Positions 41,194-53,377 of a stretch of 64,000 bases of DNA are shown one piece after another. This DNA comes from an uncultured Acidimicrobiales bacterium (GTDB taxonomy: Bacteria > Actinomycetota > Acidimicrobiia > Acidimicrobiales > UBA10347), in the NCBI GenBank assembly GCA_937991435.1, contig CALKPY010000146.1:1-64000 (forward strand), read 5' to 3'. A program made the position numbers and the translations under genes. Position 1 is the first letter of the stretch. The number at the start of each line of letters is the position of its first letter. The notes beneath the pieces are model-generated. The model was not told the origin of the DNA and made no database searches. It was given only the letters and a program-made list of their open reading frames with translations.

Positions 41194-43173
41194 TTACACC
41201 TCGCCCGGCGTTACATCGGTTGGGTCCGTGAGCTGCGCCGCGTTATTTGGTACGGCTTCGGCGGGGGACTGTGCGAGTGCGAGAAGTCGATTGACTTCAT
41301 CGCCTGCAATCGTTTCGCGCTCAAGTAGGGCTCGTGCGACGAGATCAAGCCCATAGCGATGTTGTGTGAGGACCGATGTGCACCGGTCCTCGGCGTCACG
41401 CAAGATGCGAGCAACTTCTTCATCGATGAGATGGGCGGTTTCGTCGCTGTAGTCCTTGGTCGAAACAAGTTCATCGCCGAGGAACATTTCGCCGTTGGCG
41501 CCCCATGCCATTGGACCGACTCGATCGCTCATGCCCCATTCACGGACCATCTTGCGAGCGAGTTCGGTGTTACGGACGAGGTCGTCGTTGGCACCGGTTG
41601 ATATCTGGCCGAAGACGAGTTGTTCAGCTACTCGGCCGCCCATGCGGACTACAAGCGAATCTTCGATGTAGTCCTGGCGGTAGATGTGGCGCTCCGATTC
41701 GGGAAGCTGCATTGTGACGCCGAGCGCCATTCCGCTCGGAATGATCGTGACCTTGTGTAGCGGGTCAGCTTGAGGCAGAACTGCGGCGCACACGGCGTGG
41801 CCAGCTTCGTGATACGCGATGGCTTCTTTTTCGGTGTCGCTCAGGGCCGTGGATTCGCGCTTTTGGCCCATCAGTACCCGGTCGCGTGCAGACTCGAAGT
41901 GCTGCATGCGGATCATGGTGTCGCTGCTTCGCACGGCGAAAAGAGCCGCTTCGTTTACGAGGTTTGCGAGGTCAGCGCCGCTCATGCCTGGAGTTCCTCT
42001 AGCGACAAGGCTCAGGTCCACGTCAGGGGCAGTGCGTTTGCCCTTGACGTGCACTCGCAGAATCGACAGGCGATCTTCGAGCTCGGGTAGTGGCACGACA
42101 ACCTGGCGGTCGAAGCGGCCAGGCCGAAGTAGTGCCGGGTCGAGAATGTCGGGGCGGTTGGTGGCGGCCATCATGACGATGCCCTCGGTGGTTTCAAAGC
42201 CGTCCATTTCGGCCAACAGTTGGTTGAGGGTTTGCTCGCGCTCGTCGTTCCCGCCGCCAAGACCGGCTCCGCGTTTGCGGCCGATCGAGTCGATCTCATC
42301 GACGAAGATGATGGCGCGCCCCATTTTGCGAGCTGAATCGAACAGGTCGCGCACACGGCTGGCACCGACGCCGACGAACATCTCCATGAAGTCAGAACCA
42401 CTGACCGACAAGAACGGCACTCCGGCTTCGCCAGCGACGGCTCGGGCTATGAGCGTCTTTCCTGTACCGGGAGGCCCAACCAACAGCATTCCCTTGGGAA
42501 TTCGGGCACCGATCTCGCTGTACTTCTCTGGTTGTTTCAGGAACTCAACGACCTCGTTGATCTCTTGTTTCACGCCGGCATAGCCAGCGACGTCTTCGAA
42601 CGTCGTTCCTGGACGCTCGGTGCTGTAGGTCTTGGCCTTTGACCGTCCGATGGACATAATTCCGCCGATTTGCCCTTGGGCTCGACGTTGCATCCACCAG
42701 AAGAACCCGATCAGAAGACCGATGGGTAACAGCAACGGAATCAGGTTCGCCCAGAACGACGATTGAGGGGTCTTGTAGGTCAGGTTGAGCCCGTCGGCGT
42801 CGTCGAGTACCGCTCGGTCGGTTTCGCTGAGCTCAAGCGGTCCCTTGCTGTTGAACGGCTCGCCTTGGACCGCTTCGGAATCATCAGGTGCCGGGCAGGA
42901 GCCGGAATCGGGCAGATACTGGCCCGAAATCTCACCGTTGACGTTGTTGATCTCAGCCTGGCAGACCTCCCCACTGCGCACTTGGTCGATGAATTCGTCG
43001 AACGAGATCTCATCACCGTCGTTGTCTGGTGAGAATGCGGGCAGGAAGAAAACGGTGATGATTGCTGCCATAGCAAGCCACAGAAGTAGCCGTGACCATC
43101 GCTGGTCGGGCTTTGAGAACCGCGAGTCGCCCTTGTCGCTGCGAGGTGGCGGGGGAGGAGGGGGTGTCACCAT
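41194..43173 (-). CDS. ftsH: ATP-dependent zinc metalloprotease FtsH
   Basis: A membrane-bound AAA+ protease (659 aa) degrading membrane and regulatory proteins. A cytosolic polyproline start is followed by a membrane helix ([19 protein letters not shown]), an exterior domain with two cysteines, a second membrane helix, the AAA module ([44 protein letters not shown]) and the protease HEAGH. ATG at 43173 ([13 protein letters not shown]) is preferred, since the track start at 43326 runs into the divergent manB. It heads the operon with the thioredoxin-like and methyltransferase genes. Confidence 0.96.
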   Translation of the reverse strand: MVTPPPPPPPRSDKGDSRFSKPDQRWSRLLLWLAMAAIITVFFLPAFSPDNDGDEISFDEFIDQVRSGEVCQAEINNVNGEISGQYLPDSGSCPAPDDSEAVQGEPFNSKGPLELSETDRAVLDDADGLNLTYKTPQSSFWANLIPLLLPIGLLIGFFWWMQRRAQGQIGGIMSIGRSKAKTYSTERPGTTFEDVAGYAGVKQEINEVVEFLKQPEKYSEIGARIPKGMLLVGPPGTGKTLIARAVAGEAGVPFLSVSGSDFMEMFVGVGASRVRDLFDSARKMGRAIIFVDEIDSIGRKRGAGLGGGNDEREQTLNQLLAEMDGFETTEGIVMMAATNRPDILDPALLRPGRFDRQVVVPLPELEDRLSILRVHVKGKRTAPDVDLSLVARGTPGMSGADLANLVNEAALFAVRSSDTMIRMQHFESARDRVLMGQKRESTALSDTEKEAIAYHEAGHAVCAAVLPQADPLHKVTIIPSGMALGVTMQLPESERHIYRQDYIEDSLVVRMGGRVAEQLVFGQISTGANDDLVRNTELARKMVREWGMSDRVGPMAWGANGEMFLGDELVSTKDYSDETAHLIDEEVARILRDAEDRCTSVLTQHRYGLDLVARALLERETIAGDEVNRLLALAQSPAEAVPNNAAQLTDPTDVTPGEV

Positions 43174-43316
43174 GCGTTCAGGGTACGTCTCTCTGCGTGG
43201 CCAGCACTGTTCGCGCTGGGGTCGTTCGTTCAACGCGTGATCCCACGAGCCCATTCCCAGGTGTTCTGGCCGCATTCTGTGCGGAACGCACGGGGCGCGA
43301 GGCGTAGTGTTGGGGC

Positions 43317-44702
43317 GTGACGACACCAGATGTACGTGAACAACTTGCCGCGATCGTCAAGGCTTACGACATCCGCGGACTGTTCCCAGACCAATTCAAC
43401 GCGGATATCGCGAAACGGCTGGGAGCGGCGTTTGCCGACTTCCTGTCAGATGACGACCCAGAGTCCCGCACAGTTCTCGTTGGAAGAGACATGCGGGCCA
43501 GCGGGGTCGAGCTTGCTCACGCCTTTTCCGAATCGTTGTTGGCTCACGGCTATGACGTTGTTGATCTTGGACTCATCTCGACAGACGAGTTGTATTACGC
43601 GTCGGGAGTTCTCGATGCTCCCGGTGCGGTGTTCACCGCTTCGCATAACCCGGCACAGTACAACGGGATCAAAATGTGTCGACGGGGCGCTGCCCCGATC
43701 AGCGGCGAATCAGGACTGCGGCGAATGCAGGCATTCGCCGCAGGTGAGATGACCGAACCCCAGATCGAACCGGGAACACTCACGAGTCGCGATGTGCTCA
43801 ACGGGTACGTAGCTCATCTGCACAGCTTTGTCGATATCGCCAAGTTGCGACCCCTCAAGGTCGTCACTGACACCGCCAACGGTATGGGCGGACTGGTCGT
43901 CCCCGCCGCGTTTTCGCCGCTTGTTCTCGACGTTGACTATTTGTATCTCGAGCTTGACGGCACCTTCCCAAACCATCCGGCTGATCCGATTCAGCCCGAG
44001 AACCAAGCCGACCTCATGGCACGCGTTCTCGAAACGGGTGCCGATATCGGGTTGGCTTTTGACGGTGATGCCGACCGGGTATTTATCGTCGACGAGTTGG
44101 CGAATCCGTTGTCTGGCTCGATCACCACCGCAATGGTTGCAGCCGCGATCTTGTCCCGGAACCCCGGGGCGACAGTGCTGCACAATTTGATCTGTTCCAA
44201 AGCGGTTGCTGAAGTGATTGAAGAAAATGGTGGAACCGCAGGTCGTACTCGCGTCGGGCATTCGTTCATCAAAGAAGAAATGGCAGCGACGAACGCGGTG
44301 TTCGCCGGAGAGCACTCGGGGCACTACTACTTCCGTGACAACTTCCGGGCTGATTCGGGACTGATCGCCGCCCTCGTTGTTCTGGAGCTGCTGTCTGTCT
44401 CCGATGTTCCTCTGAGCGAGCTACGCAAGCCATTTGACCGCTACGCGGCGTCGGGCGAGATCAACACCACGGTCGCCGACGCTCAGGCCGTGATCGACCA
44501 CGTCGCTCAGCATTTCGACGCGTTGGGGGCAACCACAGATCGCCTCGATGGCTTGACGGTCGATCTTGGTGACTGGTGGTTCAATCTGCGGCCATCGAAC
44601 ACGGAACCATTGTTGCGATTGAACCTCGAAGCGCCAGACGCTGAGCGTTGTGCAGCGCATGTGGCAGATGTGCAGGCGCTCATGCGGCTCGGCGAAGGCT
44701 AG
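43317..44702 (+). CDS. manB: Phosphomannomutase/phosphoglucomutase
   Basis: The enzyme interconverts hexose 6- and 1-phosphates, feeding GDP-mannose and envelope glycan synthesis. The 461-residue protein has the four-domain fold: KAYDIRGLFPDQF, the phosphoserine loop TASHNPAQYNGIKMC, the metal loop DGDADRVF, EHSGHYYFRDNF for sugar recognition, and the phosphate-binding RPSNTEPLLRLN. The start is GTG at 43317. Its location beside the GT2/DUF5719 genes and the Trm112-like gene matches the actinobacterial manB neighbourhood. Confidence 0.95.
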   Translation: MTTPDVREQLAAIVKAYDIRGLFPDQFNADIAKRLGAAFADFLSDDDPESRTVLVGRDMRASGVELAHAFSESLLAHGYDVVDLGLISTDELYYASGVLDAPGAVFTASHNPAQYNGIKMCRRGAAPISGESGLRRMQAFAAGEMTEPQIEPGTLTSRDVLNGYVAHLHSFVDIAKLRPLKVVTDTANGMGGLVVPAAFSPLVLDVDYLYLELDGTFPNHPADPIQPENQADLMARVLETGADIGLAFDGDADRVFIVDELANPLSGSITTAMVAAAILSRNPGATVLHNLICSKAVAEVIEENGGTAGRTRVGHSFIKEEMAATNAVFAGEHSGHYYFRDNFRADSGLIAALVVLELLSVSDVPLSELRKPFDRYAASGEINTTVADAQAVIDHVAQHFDALGATTDRLDGLTVDLGDWWFNLRPSNTEPLLRLNLEAPDAERCAAHVADVQALMRLGEG

Positions 44703-44711
44703 GTTGTCGCT

Positions 44712-44948
44712 ATGGCGCTGTCTGAGGCACACCTTGTCCACTTGGCTTGTCCAGAGGACAAAGGCTCGTTGATTTATCTGGGTGAAGACGAAGGGCTCTA
44801 CAACCCCCGGCTTCAGCGGCTGTACCGCATCGACACGGGTATTCCGATCATGTTGATCGACGAAGCCGATGCCGTCGATGACATCAAACACGCAGCGATC
44901 GTGGCGCGAGCCGAATCGGAAGGGCTGCGTCACACGCTGACGTCGTAG
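44712..44948 (+). CDS. Trm112-like protein, zinc cysteines reduced
   Basis: A 78-residue protein of the Trm112/UPF0434 family: LVHLACPEDKGSLIYL, LYNPRLQRLYRIDTGIPIMLIDEA. The usual CPxCK and second Cys pair are reduced to one Cys, so zinc binding is probably lost. Trm112-like proteins are small partners of methyltransferases and other enzymes. It lies nine bases after manB and is probably cotranscribed, as in mycobacteria. Confidence 0.88.
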   Translation: MALSEAHLVHLACPEDKGSLIYLGEDEGLYNPRLQRLYRIDTGIPIMLIDEADAVDDIKHAAIVARAESEGLRHTLTS

Positions 44949-45032
44949 CCCTCCTGCAACGATTCGTGAGACGTAGGGCATCGGGATCACTCGCCACGGT
45001 TGGCTTTACTTTCGCGTGACGGGCGCCGATAG

Positions 45033-46355
45033 ATGGGCATGACTGTTGCCGATGCACCGCTGGTTCCGCCAGCGCGCCTTGCCGCCTTGCTTGCAGCCCG
45101 CCGTCATGAGATGGGTCTCGGTCACGTCGAACTGGCTCAACGATCGCGTGGCGCGTTCTCACCGTCATACCTCGCGAGCGTCGAGCGCGGAGCGGTTTCG
45201 ATTGGCGAACATGGGCTCAGCCAACTCGTCGATCTTTACGAAATCGAAGCAGGCCCGCTCATTCCCGACCGAAGCAAGCTGATTCTCGACCTCGAGGCCC
45301 AACGCATGTCCGTTGGGCCCACCGCCGTTCCTTTCCAAGGCTCGACGGCCGAGGAGGTCTTCGAGCGTTATGTATCGTTGCTCTATCTTCTGCGCGACGA
45401 GCGACCCGGTCGGTTGCTCACCTTGCGCGACGACGACCTCGATGTGCTGGGGTCCGCCTTTGGGCACTCGCGTGACCGACTGCGTGACGAACTCATCGCG
45501 GTCATGTCCGCGGCCCAAACAGCAACCACATCTTCGGCACTCGCGAGGCGTCTCTCAATAGGCGCAGCGGGACTGCTGGTCGGATGCACCGCCGCTGGCT
45601 CGCTCGTACTCGTGGGATCAGGATCCAGCGGACCGGGCGCGCCGGTCGCAGCAGGCGAGCGACCTGCAGCTGCTCTGATCGGTTTGACCCAGGGCCAGAC
45701 CAACCCTGCAGCCTCTGGTGACGTCATGCAAGGCACGGTCCGCCCCGATTCGCCAGCGCGGTTGCGAATCGACTCGATCTCGCCATCGGCCTCATTGGCC
45801 GGAACTTCATTGCCGGCAGCAGCTGACGGTGGCAGCGTGGCGCTCGTGTCCGCAGTCTCGTCGCTGCAGCCAGCCCTCGACGTCGTGCCAGACGCCCTGA
45901 CCCGCAACACAGACCCAAATCCCTCGGAACTGACGCAGCTGCAGCGAATCGAGGCTCATCTTGGATTCGATATTGCCTCACTTGCCCCGGGCTGGACCGT
46001 CATATTTGACGGGCCGAGCACATCGCACGAAGGCATCACCAGTCGGGTGCAGCGAACGATCACCTTGTTTGTTGATGATGACGCCACGATCGAGCACGTG
46101 AGCGAGGTCTTGATGCACGAGGTTGGACACACCATTGATCTGGATCGCTTAACAGACGAGCAGCGCCACGCGTGGATTGCACTACGTGGCATGCCGTCGG
46201 TCTGGTGGGCCGGAAACGGGCTGACAGACTTCGCAGTTGGCGCTGGAGACTTCGCCGAGGCTGTGTCCGCTTACACCACTGGTTCGGCATCGCACAGTGT
46301 GTATGGCGACTTCACGCCTGAACAGATTGAGTTCGTCGCGGCAATCGTGGGCTGA
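45033..46355 (+). CDS. XRE-type HTH, transmembrane and HExxH metallopeptidase-like protein
   Basis: A 440-residue protein with an unusual order. Residues about 10-75 form an XRE-like helix-turn-helix (LAALLAARRHEMGLGHVELAQRSRG, SPSYLASVERGAVSIGEHGL). A helical cytosolic linker follows, then one hydrophobic segment (about 172-190, LSIGAAGLLVGCTAAGSLVLV). The outer part is a Ser/Pro/Ala linker and a C-terminal domain with MHEVGHTIDLDRL (HExxH) and FAEAVSAYTTG, where the Glu could be the third zinc ligand. The topology resembles a membrane-bound one-component regulator or RodZ with a peptidase-like exterior. No family name is assigned. ATG at 45033 or 45039. Confidence 0.8.
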   Translation: MGMTVADAPLVPPARLAALLAARRHEMGLGHVELAQRSRGAFSPSYLASVERGAVSIGEHGLSQLVDLYEIEAGPLIPDRSKLILDLEAQRMSVGPTAVPFQGSTAEEVFERYVSLLYLLRDERPGRLLTLRDDDLDVLGSAFGHSRDRLRDELIAVMSAAQTATTSSALARRLSIGAAGLLVGCTAAGSLVLVGSGSSGPGAPVAAGERPAAALIGLTQGQTNPAASGDVMQGTVRPDSPARLRIDSISPSASLAGTSLPAAADGGSVALVSAVSSLQPALDVVPDALTRNTDPNPSELTQLQRIEAHLGFDIASLAPGWTVIFDGPSTSHEGITSRVQRTITLFVDDDATIEHVSEVLMHEVGHTIDLDRLTDEQRHAWIALRGMPSVWWAGNGLTDFAVGAGDFAEAVSAYTTGSASHSVYGDFTPEQIEFVAAIVG

Positions 46356-46399
46356 TTCGCCGCTAGCGTTGTTAGCCGCTCGGCTGCGCGGATGCCTGA

Positions 46400-46415
46400 G
46401 GTGTCAGACGACACC
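46400..46415 (+). other. Leader hairpin upstream of ahcY
   Basis: GGTGTC-AGAC-GACACC is a six-base-pair hairpin 34 bases before the ahcY start. It is not a recognisable SAH or SAM riboswitch; its function is unknown. Confidence 0.25.
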
Positions 46416-46448
46416 AGCCGGAGCGTCAATCCACTTCTAGGAGCCCCG

Positions 46449-47894
46449 ATGACCGCTGAACAAGATTTCCGCGTCGCAGACCTGTCCCTGGCCGAGTTCG
46501 GCCGCAAAGAGATCCGCTTGGCTGAGCATGAGATGCCCGGTTTGGTCTCGCTGCGTGCCCGATATGGCGACGAACAACCTCTCGCAGGCGCCCGTATCGC
46601 CGGTTCGCTACATATGACCATTCAGACCGCGGTCTTGATCGAGACTCTTGTGGCGCTCGGTGCCGATGTCCGCTGGGTCTCGTGCAACATCTTCTCGACG
46701 CAAGACCATGCTGCAGCGGCTGTTGCTGTTGGTCCTGACGGTACGGTCGACGCCCCTTCAGGTACCCCTGTATTCGCTTGGAAGGGCGAGACGCTTGAGG
46801 ACTACTGGTGGGCGACAGAGCAGCTGTTTCACTGGCCAGACGGGCAAGGCCCGAACTTGATTCTCGACGACGGCGGCGACGCCACAATGATGGTGCACAA
46901 GGGCCTTGAGTTCGAAAAAGCCGGAAGCGTACCTGCCGCCGCAGATGACGACAGCGACGAGTGGAAGGTCATTCTGGAACGGCTCCGCGAGATTCAGGGT
47001 CGCGATCCACAAATGTGGCATCGCGTCGCACCTGCGATCCGAGGGGTCAGCGAAGAAACGACAACTGGCGTGCACCGCCTGTTCCAAATGGCCGAAGAGG
47101 GTTCGTTGTTATTCCCCGCGATCAACGTCAATGACGCGGTCACGAAATCGAAGTTCGACAACCTCTACGGCATTCGCCATTCGCTCGTCGACGGCATTAA
47201 TCGTGGAACCGATGTAATGCTTGGCGGCAAGGTTGCAGTCATCTGCGGCTATGGCGATGTCGGCAAGGGATCCGCCGCGGCGCTTGCAGGTCAGGGATGT
47301 CGCGTCATGGTGACCGAGGTCGATCCGATCTGTGCGCTGCAGGCAGCCATGGAAGGCTTTGAAGTCGTTCGTCTCGAAGACGTCATGGAGACCGCAGACA
47401 TCTTCATCACGACAACAGGTAACAAGGACATCATTTCCGCAGACCACATGGCCCGCATGAAACATCAGGCAATTGTCGGCAATGTCGGACACTTCGACAA
47501 CGAGATCGACATGGCGGGCATCGAAAAGATGAGCGACGTGGTTCGGGTGAACATCAAGCCTCAGGTCGACGAATTCGTATTCCCTGACGGTCACTCGGTT
47601 CTCGTACTCAGCGAAGGACGCCTACTCAATCTCGGCAACGCGACTGGTCACCCGAGCTTCGTGATGTCGTTCAGCTTCACCAATCAGGTGCTCGCCCAGA
47701 TCGAGCTTCACAAAAACGCTGAGTCGTACTCAAACACCGACGTTGTGACGTTGCCGAAACAACTCGATGAAGAGGTGGCCCGCTTGCACCTTGACCATCT
47801 TGGTGTGCGACTGACGACGTTGAGCCAGGAACAAGCTGACTACATCGGGGTGCCTGTAGAAGGGCCTTACAAGCCTGATCATTACCGCTACTGA
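46449..47894 (+). CDS. ahcY: S-adenosylhomocysteine hydrolase
   Basis: AhcY splits SAH into adenosine and homocysteine and so relieves methyltransferase inhibition. The 481-residue protein has [32 protein letters not shown], the NAD motif [30 protein letters not shown], and the C-terminal [10 protein letters not shown] typical of the NAD-capturing tail. ATG at 46449 has AGGAG five bases upstream; the track start at 46392 is too long. A strong terminator follows. Confidence 0.97.
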   Translation: MTAEQDFRVADLSLAEFGRKEIRLAEHEMPGLVSLRARYGDEQPLAGARIAGSLHMTIQTAVLIETLVALGADVRWVSCNIFSTQDHAAAAVAVGPDGTVDAPSGTPVFAWKGETLEDYWWATEQLFHWPDGQGPNLILDDGGDATMMVHKGLEFEKAGSVPAAADDDSDEWKVILERLREIQGRDPQMWHRVAPAIRGVSEETTTGVHRLFQMAEEGSLLFPAINVNDAVTKSKFDNLYGIRHSLVDGINRGTDVMLGGKVAVICGYGDVGKGSAAALAGQGCRVMVTEVDPICALQAAMEGFEVVRLEDVMETADIFITTTGNKDIISADHMARMKHQAIVGNVGHFDNEIDMAGIEKMSDVVRVNIKPQVDEFVFPDGHSVLVLSEGRLLNLGNATGHPSFVMSFSFTNQVLAQIELHKNAESYSNTDVVTLPKQLDEEVARLHLDHLGVRLTTLSQEQADYIGVPVEGPYKPDHYRY

Positions 47895-47917
47895 TCGAGG
47901 CGATCGACCTTAGCGAT

Positions 47918-47960
47918 CAGCAGTTGCTGCCCGGTTCAGGCCGCGCAGCAACTGCTGTTT
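47918..47960 (+). terminator. Rho-independent terminator after ahcY
   Basis: CAGCAGTTGCTGC and GCAGCAACTGCTG form a perfect 13-bp stem around a 14-base loop, followed by TTTCT, 23 bases after the ahcY stop. It is the clearest terminator in the window and isolates ahcY from comF. Confidence 0.85.
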
Positions 47961-48012
47961 CTACCTGACGCGTCTGCTTTTCGCTGTCGCAGCTCTGCCA
48001 TAACGTGCAGCC

Positions 48013-48648
48013 ATGTTGTTCGATGCTGGTTGCTGCCGTTGCGAGGGGACTGCAGGCCCCGTATGCGTGGCCTGTTCTAACACCTTTGGTGACGTCGGCG
48101 TGGTTGAGCCGACGCAGTTGTCGTGCGGCGGCGCTTCGCTGGCCGCGTGCCGCGCAAGGTTCGTGTTGGATCAACCCATGCTCGAGCTCATGCGCGCCTA
48201 CAAGTACCGTGGCGAACGCCGACTGGGCGCCTGGTTCGCTTCGCAGATGACGTCGCTGTTCCCGCTCGCAGTCGATCACCTGGCATGGGTCCCGACGACG
48301 CCCGAGCGGCTTCGAGCGCGCGGCTATGACCAATCAGAAGTCTTGGCACGCTCTCTTGGTCACAAGACTGGGGTACCGGTCGCTCGGGTGTTGACCCGCG
48401 ACTCGGGTGACCACCGACAAACCGAGCGCGGTGTGGTCGACCGTGCTGGTGGGCCTCGTCTGAATGTTCGCGATCGGGTCAGAGGCACCGTTGTCATTGT
48501 TGACGACGTAATGACGACTGGTGCGTCGTTGCACGTTGCAGCGGAACAGTGCCGCAGAGCCGGAGCAAGTCGGGTCATTGGCCTGGTTGCGGCTGCGACA
48601 CCGCGGCGGGCGGGCCCTGGCTCGTCTAGAGTCCGTTCATGGAAGTGA
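48013..48648 (+). CDS. comF: ComF-family phosphoribosyltransferase-like protein
   Basis: A 211-residue ComF homologue with an N-terminal Cys cluster (CCRCEG, CVAC, CGGASLAAC) in place of the zinc ribbon and a C-terminal phosphoribosyltransferase domain with the PRPP loop VVIVDDVMTTGASLH and TPERLRARGYDQSEVLA. ComF is required for DNA uptake in naturally competent bacteria; the role elsewhere is unknown. It overlaps the hpf start by ten bases, a pairing common in many genomes. Confidence 0.9.
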   Translation: MLFDAGCCRCEGTAGPVCVACSNTFGDVGVVEPTQLSCGGASLAACRARFVLDQPMLELMRAYKYRGERRLGAWFASQMTSLFPLAVDHLAWVPTTPERLRARGYDQSEVLARSLGHKTGVPVARVLTRDSGDHRQTERGVVDRAGGPRLNVRDRVRGTVVIVDDVMTTGASLHVAAEQCRRAGASRVIGLVAAATPRRAGPGSSRVRSWK

Positions 48649-49208
48649 GAATCAGCGCACGGCGCACCGAAATCAGCCCTCGTCTTGAGGATTACACGGT
48701 TGAGAAGGTAGAGCGACTAGATCGCTTCGTCTCTGGCCTTGACGAGAGCGATGTTCATTTCGTCGAAGAGACCAATCCCCGCATCACCGACAGCGTTCTT
48801 TGCGAGGTCACGGTGCAAGGCCATGGTCACCATGTGCGCGCATCGCACACCGGCCCCGATGGTTTCGCGGCGATCGACGGTGCCGTCGACAAGCTTGAAC
48901 GACAGCTTCGGAAACTGAAGACTCGACTCATTCGTCGTTGGCACGCGAGTGGCGACGAGGCGAAATTGTCTGCAGCCGGCGTTGGTGCCGAAGAAGCCGT
49001 CGACGCTGGTGAGCAGCCGCCGGAGCCTGCTCGCATCGTCAAGTCAAAGAAGTTCCACATCGCCGCAATGACGCCCGACGATGCGGTACTTGAACTCGAA
49101 CTGGTCAATCACGACTTCTACTTCTTCCACAACAGCGAAACCGAGCGAGCGGCGATCGTGTACCGGCGCCGAAATGGCGACTTCGGTCTCATCGACGAGG
49201 CCGGCTGA
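48639..49208 (+). CDS. hpf: Long-form ribosome hibernation promoting factor
   Basis: The 189-residue protein has the N-terminal S30AE/YfiA domain (residues 1-100, VRISARRTEISPRLEDYTVEKVERL) that occupies the ribosomal decoding region, a disordered linker, and the C-terminal domain (about 128-185, VKSKKFHIAAMTPDDAVLELEL, DFYFFHNSETERAAIVYRR) that dimerises ribosomes into 100S particles. It overlaps comF and is followed by the secA promoter region. Confidence 0.95.
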   Translation: MEVRISARRTEISPRLEDYTVEKVERLDRFVSGLDESDVHFVEETNPRITDSVLCEVTVQGHGHHVRASHTGPDGFAAIDGAVDKLERQLRKLKTRLIRRWHASGDEAKLSAAGVGAEEAVDAGEQPPEPARIVKSKKFHIAAMTPDDAVLELELVNHDFYFFHNSETERAAIVYRRRNGDFGLIDEAG

Positions 49209-49321
49209 TCGAAATGTTAGACACCTGAATATCGCCGGACAAGCACTCTTTGACGGTCCTGCCGATCTTGGCGCCGTGTTCTCAATGTGAGGACTCGAAG
49301 CGCGTTTAAGCTTTGCTCGAT

Positions 49322-49349
49322 TTGAGGTCGAGCCGCTAGCTGGTATAAG
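49322..49349 (+). promoter_or_regulatory. Likely sigma70-type promoter for secA
   Basis: TTGAGG and TATAAG are separated by 16 bases in the 211-bp gap between hpf and secA. The predicted start lies about 65 bases before the secA ATG. The rest of the gap holds no gene that I can see. Confidence 0.5.
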
Positions 49350-49419
49350 AATTTCTCCCAAGGTGACCAGCGTCTCGCGCGCCATCGCCCCTGAGTAGCG
49401 CCGGTACCCTGAGAGGTTC

Positions 49420-52146
<2,727 letters not shown>

Positions 52147-52176
52147 TGACTCGCCGGGCCGAGTGATTGTTTACTC

Positions 52177-53286
52177 ATGCAAGATTTTTCGACGGCGATC
52201 GCAGCGCTGACCAAGCGTCTTAACGACGCTGAGACTTACCTCAATATTGAGGCGCTTCGCGAGCGCAAACCAGAGCTCGAAGATGCAGCGGCGCGCCCTG
52301 ACCTCTGGGATCGCCCCGACGAAGCTCGCTCTGTGACCGCCGAATTGTCGGCTGTCATCGACGACCTCGACATGTTCGATCGTCTCGGTGAAAAGATCGA
52401 CGAAGCTGCGACGCTGCAAGAGCTCGGCCAGGAGGCTGGTGACGACTCGGTTGAGTCAGAGGTCAGTGCTCTTGTGAACTCCGCGAGCGCTCAGTTCGAT
52501 GAGCTTGAGCTTCGTTCGCTGCTCGCTGGCGAATATGACGAACGCGATGTCGTCTGCACGTTGCAGAGCGGCGAAGGCGGCACCGATGCCCAGGACTGGG
52601 CTGAGATGTTGTTGCGTATGTATCTCAAATGGGCAGAGCGTCGTGGATTCAAAATCACGGTCGAGTCGGCCCACGAGGGCAGCGAAGCGGGTCTGACGTC
52701 GGCAGAAGTCACGATTTCTGGACGCTACGCATACGGCTGGATGCGCTCAGAAAATGGAGTGCATCGCTTGGTGCGAATTTCGCCGTTTAACAAAGAAGGC
52801 AAACGCCAAACCGCATTTGCTTCGATGTCGGTGGTGCCGCTGTTCGACGAAGTCAACGATGACATCGAAGTCGACGAGACAGAGCTGCGAATTGACACCT
52901 ACCGATCTTCGGGTGCTGGCGGCCAGCATGTCAACGTGACCGACTCGGCCGTTCGCATCACGCACCTGCCGACCGGAACAGTGACCTCGTGTCAGAACGA
53001 GCGAAGTCAGCATCAGAACAAAGACAGAGCGATGCAGATGCTCAAGGCCAAGCTGCTTGATCTTGAACGTAACAAGCGCGATGCAGAGATTGCTCAGATC
53101 GCTGGCGATGTAGCCAACGTCGGATTTGGCAGCCAGATACGAAGCTACGTACTTCAGCCCTACGAGATGGTCAAAGACCTGCGCAGCGAGTATGAAACCG
53201 GCGATGTCGCCGGGGTTCTCGCTGGCGGTGTTCAGCCGTTCATGGAGGCCTATCTGCAACATATGCGGGCGACCGGCACCGAATGA
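52177..53286 (+). CDS. prfB: Peptide chain release factor 2
   Basis: RF2 reads UGA and UAA stops. The 369-residue protein has the stop-recognition tripeptide in LVRISPFNKEG (SPF) and the peptidyl-hydrolysis motif SSGAGGQHVNVTDS (GGQ). The reading frame is continuous, without the in-frame UGA frameshift site that many bacteria use for autoregulation. It is 30 bases downstream of secA. Confidence 0.97.
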   Translation: MQDFSTAIAALTKRLNDAETYLNIEALRERKPELEDAAARPDLWDRPDEARSVTAELSAVIDDLDMFDRLGEKIDEAATLQELGQEAGDDSVESEVSALVNSASAQFDELELRSLLAGEYDERDVVCTLQSGEGGTDAQDWAEMLLRMYLKWAERRGFKITVESAHEGSEAGLTSAEVTISGRYAYGWMRSENGVHRLVRISPFNKEGKRQTAFASMSVVPLFDEVNDDIEVDETELRIDTYRSSGAGGQHVNVTDSAVRITHLPTGTVTSCQNERSQHQNKDRAMQMLKAKLLDLERNKRDAEIAQIAGDVANVGFGSQIRSYVLQPYEMVKDLRSEYETGDVAGVLAGGVQPFMEAYLQHMRATGTE

Positions 53287-53377
53287 TCGGCGCGCCAGGG
53301 TGCCCACGTTTCGGGCAGCGTGCCGACTATGGTTTGCAGGCTGACCAGGCTCCCCTGTCGCAACAAGGCACCTTCTC

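Noticed and set aside
46356-46448. SAH or SAM riboswitch before ahcY
   Set aside because: Hairpins are present, but no stretch matches the SAH, SAM-II or SAM-IV consensus that I know, so no riboswitch is called.
52177-52300. Programmed frameshift in prfB
   Set aside because: The frame is continuous from the ATG and no in-frame UGA with a slippery CUU is seen near codon 25.
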